Assembly (NCBI GenBank): GCA_031359995.1 | Contig: JANMAT010000102.1 | Span: forward strand, 1 to 19,734 | DNA from: JANMAT01 sp031359995 | Lineage (GTDB): Bacteria > Actinomycetota > Acidimicrobiia > Acidimicrobiales > Ilumatobacteraceae | Length of the DNA: 19,734 nucleotides | Direction of reading: 5' to 3' | Shown here: piece after piece, positions 14,891 to 19,734 of the stretch | How positions within the stretch are numbered: position 1 is the stretch's first letter | Layout: every line of letters begins with the position of its first letter | Position numbers and translations under genes: made by a program | The notes under the pieces: generated by a model | Told to the model about the DNA's origin: nothing | Database searches by the model: none | Seen by the model: the letters and a program-made list of their open reading frames with translations, nothing else

Positions 14891-15733
14891 ATGGACGTGG
14901 TGATCGAGGTCGACGGGCTGCGCAAGACGTACGGCGGGTTCACCGCCGTCGACGGGGTGGACCTGGAGGTCGTGCGGGGCGAGGTGTTCGGGCTGCTCGG
15001 CCCCAACGGGGCGGGCAAGACGACCACCGTGGAGATATGCGAGGGCTATCGCAAGCGCAGCGGGGGCGAGGTGCGCGTGCTCGGCGAGGACCCGCAGCAC
15101 CCCTCGCCCGACTGGCGCTGCCGGATCGGGCTCGTGCTTCAGGCCAGCCAGGCCAGCGAGGAGCTCACCGTGGCCGAGTGCATCACCCACTTCGGGTCGT
15201 TCTACCCGGCGCCGCGCACCACCGACGAGGTCCTCGCCCTGGTGGGGCTGGAGGCCAAGCGCGACGACCGGGCCGGCAAGCTGTCGGGCGGTCAACAGCG
15301 CCGTCTCGACGTGGCGCTCGGCATCGTCGGCCGGCCCGAACTGCTGTTCCTCGACGAGCCCACGACCGGGTTCGACCCCGAGGCCCGCCGTCAGTTCTGG
15401 GACCTCATCCGGGCCCTGCAGGCCGAGGGCACCACCATCGTGCTCACCACCCACTACCTCGACGAGGCCGAGGCGCTGGCCGATCGCGTCGCCGTGCTCG
15501 CCGGCGGCCGCATCAAGGCGCTCGGCGACCCGGCGACGCTCGGAGGCCGGGCCGATGCCGCCGCCACCGTCACGTGGATCGACGACGACGGCCACCACGA
15601 GCTGCGCACCGACGAGCCGACCCGCACGGTCGCCGAGCTCGGGCAGCGCTTCGGCGGAGAGGTGCCCCACCTCACCGTGCGCCGGCCCACGCTCGAGGAC
15701 ATCTACCTGTCGCTGATCGGAGACCACACGTGA
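14891..15733 (+). CDS. ABC transporter ATP-binding protein (DrrA-like)
   Basis: 280 residues from ATG 14891, chosen because GGAGGA (14878-14883) sits 7 nt upstream and the conserved IEVDGLRKTYGGFTAVDGVDL begins there. Full ATPase: Walker A GPNGAGKTT at 37-45, Q-loop Gln84, signature LSGGQ at 131-135, Walker B LLFLDEPTTGFD at 151-162, and H-loop His188. The C-terminal region (RPTLEDIYLSLIG) is typical of daunorubicin-resistance-type exporters and ends with the motif seen in DrrA-like ATPases. The next gene overlaps by 4 bp (GTGA), so it works with that single permease, probably as a dimeric exporter of lipids, drugs or another hydrophobic compound. Confidence 0.95.
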   Translation: MDVVIEVDGLRKTYGGFTAVDGVDLEVVRGEVFGLLGPNGAGKTTTVEICEGYRKRSGGEVRVLGEDPQHPSPDWRCRIGLVLQASQASEELTVAECITHFGSFYPAPRTTDEVLALVGLEAKRDDRAGKLSGGQQRRLDVALGIVGRPELLFLDEPTTGFDPEARRQFWDLIRALQAEGTTIVLTTHYLDEAEALADRVAVLAGGRIKALGDPATLGGRADAAATVTWIDDDGHHELRTDEPTRTVAELGQRFGGEVPHLTVRRPTLEDIYLSLIGDHT

Positions 15734-16566
15734 GCGCCACCCTCGGCCGTCCCCCGCTGACGAAGGTCATGTGGTCTCGATTCGTCGTCGAGATGAAGTC
15801 GTTCGTTCGCAACCCGCAGTCGATCGGGTTCTCGCTGGCCTTCCCCGTGATGATGCTGTTCCTGTTCGCATCGATCTTCCGGGGGCAGGTGCGCGACAGC
15901 GGCGTCACCGTCAGCCAGCTCTACGTGGCCGGCCTGATCGGGTCGGCCGCGCTGTCCACCGGCTTCGTGAACACGGCCATCCGCGTCGCCTTCGACCGCG
16001 AGCGCGGCGAGCTGAAGCGCCTGGCCGGTACGCCGATGCCGAAGATCGCCTTCTTCGTCGGTCGCGGCGCCACCGTGCTGGTGATGACCGCCCTGCAGGT
16101 CGCGGTGCTCCTGGCTGCCGGCGTGATCCTCTACGACCTCACGCTGCCCTCCGACATCGGCCGCTGGCTCACGTTCCTGGGCGTGCTCGGTCTCGGCGTG
16201 TTCTCGTCGACCCTGCTCGGCCTGGCCGTGGGTGGCCGGGTGCGCAACGCCAACGCCGCGCCGGCGGTGGTGAACCTGCCCTTCGTGGCGCTGCAGTTCA
16301 TCTCGGGGGTGTTCATCCCCTTCACCCAGCTGCCGTCGAGCATGCACACGCTGTCGGCGTTCTTCCCGCTGCGTTGGCTGGCCCAGGGCATGCGCAGCGT
16401 GTTCCTGCCCGACCGCTACCAGGTGAACGAACCGAGCGGCACGTGGCAGCACCCGCTCATGTGGGCCATCCTGGCCGGGTGGTGCCTGGTCGGGTTGCTG
16501 GTGTGCGTGCGCTGGTTCCGCTGGGTCGATCGCGAACCTCGGGCCCGTCGGGGCGCGTCGCGCTGA
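15730..16566 (+). CDS. ABC-2 type exporter permease (DrrB-like)
   Basis: 278 residues, GTG start overlapping the ATPase stop by 4 bp. The N-terminal cytoplasmic helix MWSRFVVEMKSFVRNPQSIGF is followed by about six membrane spans. The segment IRVAFDRERGELKRLAGTPMPKIAFFVGRG is the coupling region conserved in ABC2_membrane proteins (full of charged residues between spans 2 and 3). A later FISGVFIPFTQLP matches the usual short re-entrant motif of this family. The long frame upstream of this start reads through the genes before it in a different frame and is not coding. The substrate is unknown. Confidence 0.93.
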   Translation: MSATLGRPPLTKVMWSRFVVEMKSFVRNPQSIGFSLAFPVMMLFLFASIFRGQVRDSGVTVSQLYVAGLIGSAALSTGFVNTAIRVAFDRERGELKRLAGTPMPKIAFFVGRGATVLVMTALQVAVLLAAGVILYDLTLPSDIGRWLTFLGVLGLGVFSSTLLGLAVGGRVRNANAAPAVVNLPFVALQFISGVFIPFTQLPSSMHTLSAFFPLRWLAQGMRSVFLPDRYQVNEPSGTWQHPLMWAILAGWCLVGLLVCVRWFRWVDREPRARRGASR

Positions 16567-16601
16567 ACCGCGGTCAGATGGTGGCTGCCGGGGCCGCCGC
16601 G

Positions 16602-16607
16602 TAGTGT
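16602..16607 (+). promoter_or_regulatory. -10 element for the LLM oxidoreductase gene
   Basis: TAGTGT fits TAnnnT and lies about 46 nt upstream of the start, so this gene has a real leader, unlike its neighbours. No clear -35 is visible. Confidence 0.4.
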
Positions 16608-16621
16608 CGAGCCCGCTGCAC

Positions 16622-16638
16622 GGTGCGAGGGTCGCACC
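16622..16638 (+). promoter_or_regulatory. Small perfect hairpin in the oxidoreductase 5' leader
   Basis: GGTGCGA (16622-16628) pairs fully with TCGCACC (16632-16638) around loop GGG. It lies between the -10 element and the ribosome-binding site AAGGGGGAA (16642-16650). It could stabilise the mRNA 5' end; any regulatory role is inference. Confidence 0.4.
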
Positions 16639-16653
16639 AGCAAGGGGGAAGTC

Positions 16654-17631
16654 GTGAGCGTGCCCGTTCGCCCGGGGATGACGGTGCCGTTGCCCGGTCA
16701 TCTGCACACCCACCGCGAGAAGCTGATGGAGCTGGCCGACCTGGGCTACACCGACGTGTGGTCGTCGGAGGCCGACGGGGTGGACGCCTTCACGCCGCTG
16801 GCCATGACTGCGGCGTGGGAGCCACGGCTGCGTTTGGGGACCGCCATCGTGCCCGCTTTCACGCGGGCGCCGGCGCTGATGGCCCAGAGCGTGGCGTCGC
16901 TGGCCGACGCCGCGCCGGGTCGGTTCGCGTTCGGCATCGGCTCGAGCTCGAACGTGATCGTGGAGCGCTGGAACGGCGTGCCCTTCGTGGAGCCGTACAA
17001 GCGCGTGCGTGACATGGTGCGCTTCCTGAAGGACGCCTTCAGCGGCGAGAAGGTGGCCAAGAGCTACGACACGTTCAAGGTGGACGGCTTCAAGCTGGGC
17101 GTGAAGCCCGAGGTGCCGCCGACGGTGCTGGTGGCCGCCCTGCGCGAGGGCATGCTGCGCCTGGCCGGGCGCGAGGCTGACGGCGCCATCATCAACTGGC
17201 TGTCGGCCGACGACGTGGCCAAGGTGGCCGCCGTCGTGAACGGCCAGGGCGCCGACAAGGAACTGGTGTGCCGGATCTTCGTGTGCCCGTCCGAGGATGC
17301 CGACACGGTGCGCCAGGCCGCCCGCTTCGCCATCACCGCCTACCTGAACGTGCCGGTGTACGCCGAGTTCCACCGCTGGCTCGGCCGCGGCGACCAGCTG
17401 GCGGGCATGTGGGACGCCTGGAAGGCGGGCGACCGCAAGGCGGCGCTGGCCGCCATTCCCGACGAGGTGGTGGACGACCTGATCGTGCACGGGTCGCCAG
17501 CGCAGTGCCGGGCCCAGATCCAGCGCTACTTCGACAACGGTGTGACCACGAGCTCGCTGTCGATCATGCCGCTGGCCCCGATCGACCACTGGGATGCGGT
17601 GCGCCAGCTGTCGCCGAGCGCGGCGGGCTGA
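16654..17631 (+). CDS. LLM-class F420-dependent oxidoreductase
   Basis: 325 residues, GTG start preceded by a purine-rich ribosome-binding site 3-11 nt upstream. It is a luciferase-like TIM barrel: GYTDVWSSEADGVDAFTPLAMTAAW near the N-terminus, LRLGTAIVPAFTRAPALMAQSVASLADAAPGRFAFGIGSSS in the middle (strand and phosphate-binding region), and RLAGREADGAIINWLSADD (about 169-187). The pattern matches the actinobacterial F420-dependent group (for example the Rv3093c-like subfamily), which reduces or oxidises diverse substrates with F420; the substrate is not predictable. It has its own promoter and stands alone between an ABC exporter and a small convergent gene. Confidence 0.92.
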   Translation: MSVPVRPGMTVPLPGHLHTHREKLMELADLGYTDVWSSEADGVDAFTPLAMTAAWEPRLRLGTAIVPAFTRAPALMAQSVASLADAAPGRFAFGIGSSSNVIVERWNGVPFVEPYKRVRDMVRFLKDAFSGEKVAKSYDTFKVDGFKLGVKPEVPPTVLVAALREGMLRLAGREADGAIINWLSADDVAKVAAVVNGQGADKELVCRIFVCPSEDADTVRQAARFAITAYLNVPVYAEFHRWLGRGDQLAGMWDAWKAGDRKAALAAIPDEVVDDLIVHGSPAQCRAQIQRYFDNGVTTSSLSIMPLAPIDHWDAVRQLSPSAAG

Positions 17632-17656
17632 GCGGGCCGAGCGGGCCAGCGCCGCC
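17622..17656. terminator. Weak stem at the convergent end of the oxidoreductase gene
   Basis: GGCGGGCTG (17622-17630) can pair with CAGCGCCGCC (17647-17656) if one base bulges. GAGCGGGC units repeat in the loop, and a GCC triplet run (about 17651-17669) follows. The stem may end both flanking transcripts, but GC bias makes such pairings common. Confidence 0.25.
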
Positions 17657-17670
17657 GCCGCCGCCGCCGT

Positions 17671-17913
17671 TCAGGCCGCCACCCGACCGGCGTCGGCCAG
17701 GATGCGCCGTAGCTCGGCGATGCCGGCCCGGCCGACCTGGCGGGTGCGGGCGTCCAGCCGGAGCTGGGCGGGGAGCTGGCGGGCGACCAGCCGCACGGCC
17801 GGCATCGCGGTGGGCTCGAGCCCGAGGCTGAGCTGCCCGGCGGGCAGCTCGGTGTCGGCCGGGACGAGGAGCGAGGGCTGCTCCGAACGGGGGAGGTGGC
17901 GGGTCGTGCTCAT
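17671..17913 (-). CDS. Small conserved-looking protein, function unknown
   Basis: 80 residues from ATG 17913, with AGGGTG 6 nt upstream on the minus strand (ATG 17919 and GTG 17922 are alternative starts). The N-terminal half is polar and probably disordered; the C-terminal half LRLDARTRQVGRAGIAELRRILADAGRV looks like one or two basic amphipathic helices. No membrane segment, signal peptide or cysteine is present. It fills what would otherwise be a 380-base gap, and I recall similar short proteins with an RTRxxGRxGxAExRxxLA pattern in actinobacteria, but cannot name a family. It is convergent with the oxidoreductase and divergent from the MFS gene. Confidence 0.6.
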   Translation of the reverse strand: MSTTRHLPRSEQPSLLVPADTELPAGQLSLGLEPTAMPAVRLVARQLPAQLRLDARTRQVGRAGIAELRRILADAGRVAA

Positions 17914-17981
17914 GTCCATCACCCTGCCGGAGGGGTGTCATGAAGTTTCCGGGCCCGGGAAGCGGCGGGCTGACCCGATGG

Positions 17982-17995
17982 TTGCAGCTTGCAGC
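17982..17995 (+). repeat. TTGCAGC tandem repeat upstream of the MFS exporter
   Basis: Two adjacent copies of TTGCAGC (17982-17988 and 17989-17995) are followed by TAAAC and the ribosome-binding site. The position suits a repressor site for the exporter, but no regulator gene is adjacent in the window. Confidence 0.35.
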
Positions 17996-18013
17996 TAAAC
18001 AGGGGAGATGGCA

Positions 18014-19615
18014 GTGAACGAGAACGCGCACACCGGTGGGCTGACGGCCGCCGGGACCCCCGATCCGAGGCGATGGTGGGTGCTGGCCGTGCTGTGCACC
18101 AGCCTCATGATCGTCATCGTCGGGAACACCTCCCTGAACATCGCACTGCCCACGCTGGCCCGTGATCTCGACGCCAGCAGCACGGCCCTGCAGTGGATGG
18201 TGGACGGGTACGCCCTGGTGTTCGCCGGCATGCTGTTCAGCGCCGGTGCCCTCGGAGATCGATACGGACGCAAGGGCGCTCTGCAGATCGGCCTGTTCCT
18301 GTTCCTGTGCGGTGCGCTCGTGGCCACCTTCGCCAGCGGGGCGTCCATGGTGATCGCCGGCCGTGCGCTCAGCGGCTTCGGGGCCGCCTTCGTGATGCCG
18401 TCCACGCTGTCGATCCTCACCAACGTGTTCCCGGCCCACGAGCGGGCCAAGGCCATCGCGGTGTGGGCGGGCATCTCGGGTGGCGGCGCGGCCCTCGGGC
18501 CCATCGCGTCGGGCTTCCTGCTGCAGCACTTCTTCTGGGGATCGGTGTTCCTGGTGAACGTGCCGATCATCGCCATCGCGCTGGTCGCCGGACACTTCCT
18601 CGTGCCCAAGTCGCGCGACCCCGACCAGGCCCGTCTCGACGTGGTCGGCTCGGTGTTGTCGATCGCCATGATGGGCTCGCTCGTGTACGCCATCATCGAG
18701 GCACCCAACGCCGGCTGGCTCAGCGGCAAGACGCTGGCCTGGTTCGCGGTGGCCATCGTGTTCGGCGCCGCCTTCCTGCTCTGGGAGCACCGCACGCCGG
18801 TGCCCATGCTGGACCTGACGCTGTTTCGCGACCGGCGCCTGAGCGTGGCCTCGGGCTCGATGTCGCTCATCTACTTCGCCATGTTCGGCACGTTCTTCCT
18901 GATGACCCAGTACTTCCAGCTGGTGCTGGGGTACGGCACGCTCGAGGCCGGCTGGAAGCAGGGTCCCTTCGCGTTGATGATGATGTTGGTGGCGCCCCAG
19001 AGCCCCCGGTTCGTCGCCCGCTTCGGTCGGGCGCGCGTCGTGGCGGTGGGCATGGCGTTGGCGGGGCTCGGGCTGTTCTTCATGGCCGCGGTCACCCGCG
19101 TCGATTCGTCGTACTGGAAGATCCTGCCGATGTTCCTGGTCATGCCGGCGGGCATGGCGTTGACCATCTCGCCGCTCACCGCGTCGATCATGTCAGCGGT
19201 GCCGCTCGGGCGGGCCGGCGTCGGCTCGGCGCTGAACGACACGACCCGCGAGCTCGGCGGCGCGCTGGGTGTCGCCGTGCTCGGCAGCGTGCTGGTGAGC
19301 CGGTTCTCGTCCCACGTGAGCGGGGCGCTGGGCAACGTGCCCGCGGCGCTGCTCGGTGAGGCCCGTAGCGGCCTGCCCGGTGCGCTGAAGGTCGCCGGGC
19401 AGTTGCCGGGCGACGCGGGGACAGCGCTGGCCACGGCGGCCAAGCAGTCGTTCATGTCGGGCATCCACATCGCCGCGTTCGCCGGCAGCGTCGCCGCCTT
19501 CGTGGCGGCGCTGGCCGTGCTGCGCCTGCTCCCGGCGGCGGGGAACGTCACCCACGCCGCGCCGGCTCACGGGGCCGATCTGGCCCCGGGCGCCCGCGCC
19601 GCGGCGCTCGACTGA
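18014..19615 (+). CDS. MFS drug exporter, DHA2 family (EmrB/QacA-like, 14 TM)
   Basis: 533 residues from GTG 18014: the ribosome-binding site AGGGGAG (18001-18007) is 6 nt upstream of it but directly abuts ATG 18008, so GTG is the better start. Family motifs: NTSLNIALPTLARDLDAS with ALQWMVDGYAL in span 1-2 (motif D1), GALGDRYGRKGAL (motif A), and GISGGGAALGPIASGFLL (motif C, the antiporter signature). Length and hydrophobic segments suit 14 spans. It is a proton-driven exporter of hydrophobic compounds in the inner membrane; the ligand is unknown. The C-terminal tail is Ala/Gly-rich and cytoplasmic. Confidence 0.94.
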   Translation: MNENAHTGGLTAAGTPDPRRWWVLAVLCTSLMIVIVGNTSLNIALPTLARDLDASSTALQWMVDGYALVFAGMLFSAGALGDRYGRKGALQIGLFLFLCGALVATFASGASMVIAGRALSGFGAAFVMPSTLSILTNVFPAHERAKAIAVWAGISGGGAALGPIASGFLLQHFFWGSVFLVNVPIIAIALVAGHFLVPKSRDPDQARLDVVGSVLSIAMMGSLVYAIIEAPNAGWLSGKTLAWFAVAIVFGAAFLLWEHRTPVPMLDLTLFRDRRLSVASGSMSLIYFAMFGTFFLMTQYFQLVLGYGTLEAGWKQGPFALMMMLVAPQSPRFVARFGRARVVAVGMALAGLGLFFMAAVTRVDSSYWKILPMFLVMPAGMALTISPLTASIMSAVPLGRAGVGSALNDTTRELGGALGVAVLGSVLVSRFSSHVSGALGNVPAALLGEARSGLPGALKVAGQLPGDAGTALATAAKQSFMSGIHIAAFAGSVAAFVAALAVLRLLPAAGNVTHAAPAHGADLAPGARAAALD

Positions 19616-19697
19616 TCGGGTCGACGGGCTGGTCACCCGGGCCGCGCCCGCGGTCTTCCGACGCGCCCCGGCGCCGCCCGCGCCGCCCCTGCTCCCG

Positions 19698-19723
19698 GAT
19701 TCGCCGCCCTGTCCCGGCGAATC
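19698..19723 (+). terminator. Hairpin downstream of the MFS gene
   Basis: GATTCGCCG (19698-19706) pairs perfectly over 9 bp with CGGCGAATC (19715-19723), loop of 8 nt, about 80 bases after the MFS stop. It may be a terminator. Its right arm overlaps the palindrome at 19719-19734, so the two structures exclude each other. Confidence 0.45.
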
Positions 19724-19734
19724 TTCGAAGATTC
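19719..19734. promoter_or_regulatory. 16-bp perfect palindrome at the window edge, candidate operator
   Basis: GAATCTTCGAAGATTC is identical to its reverse complement and is AT-rich in a very GC-rich setting, as operators often are. The window ends at its last base, so its full extent and the gene it controls cannot be seen. I cannot match it to a known regulator. Confidence 0.4.

Noticed and set aside
13984..15729. Upstream extension of the DrrB-like permease frame, giving an 860-residue protein
   Set aside because: The extension reads out of frame through the polymerase, thioesterase and ATPase genes. The GTG at 15730 overlapping the ATPase stop is the normal start.
17651..17669. GCC trinucleotide run as a functional microsatellite
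   Set aside because: It is short, intergenic and consistent with GC-rich slippage; nothing ties it to phase variation.
17949..17958. CCGGGCCCGG palindrome as an operator
   Set aside because: A 10-bp GC-only palindrome is expected by chance in DNA of this composition and does not extend further.

Overview
The window is very GC-rich and gene-dense, with genes on both strands. The gene content fits a high-GC actinobacterium: an F420-type luciferase-like oxidoreductase, Ku next to a LigD-type polymerase, a DHA2 drug exporter, and secreted proteins with Thr-rich linkers. My guess is Acidimicrobiia or a near relative, but nothing here (no rRNA or other marker) proves the class. Many starts look leaderless: a TAnnnT-like hexamer lies 6-8 nt upstream of the start codon and there is no Shine-Dalgarno.

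Layout. 1-2823: the 3' part of a 2-oxo acid dehydrogenase E2 gene, a hairpin, then one ORF that fuses octanoyltransferase (LipB) to lipoyl synthase (LipA), the two enzymes that make the E2 cofactor. 2859-4283: a methyltransferase-rhodanese fusion followed by a decayed gene. 4387-6964 (minus): a large secreted or anchored SGNH/GESD esterase with two tandem carbohydrate-binding-like modules, followed by a tiny Ser/Thr/Gly-rich lipoprotein. 7117-9686: a three-gene ABC exporter (two permeases, then ATPase) of the COG4587/COG3694/COG4586 type. 9720-10838: an M24 aminopeptidase, convergent with a lipoprotein (10845-11522, minus). 11569-12495: a membrane protein divergent from that lipoprotein. 12574-14401: Ku and a stand-alone LigD-type polymerase domain, a minimal NHEJ pair. 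14380-14787 (minus): a hotdog thioesterase. 14891-16566: a second, DrrAB-like ABC exporter. 16654-17631: an LLM-class oxidoreductase. 17671-17913 (minus): a small unknown protein. 18014-19615: a DHA2-type MFS exporter. 19616-19734: an AT-rich perfect palindrome overlapping a hairpin at the window edge.

Most genes are recognisable housekeeping or transport families. I see no CRISPR array, tRNA, rRNA, transposase, prophage or obvious defence island. The most notable items are the LipB-LipA fusion, the esterase with a near-identical 540-bp-period internal duplication and a possibly structured 5' leader, the decayed gene at 3853-4283, the recurrent leaderless promoter pattern, and the mutually exclusive hairpins at the right edge. 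I did not find a clearly new multi-gene system.
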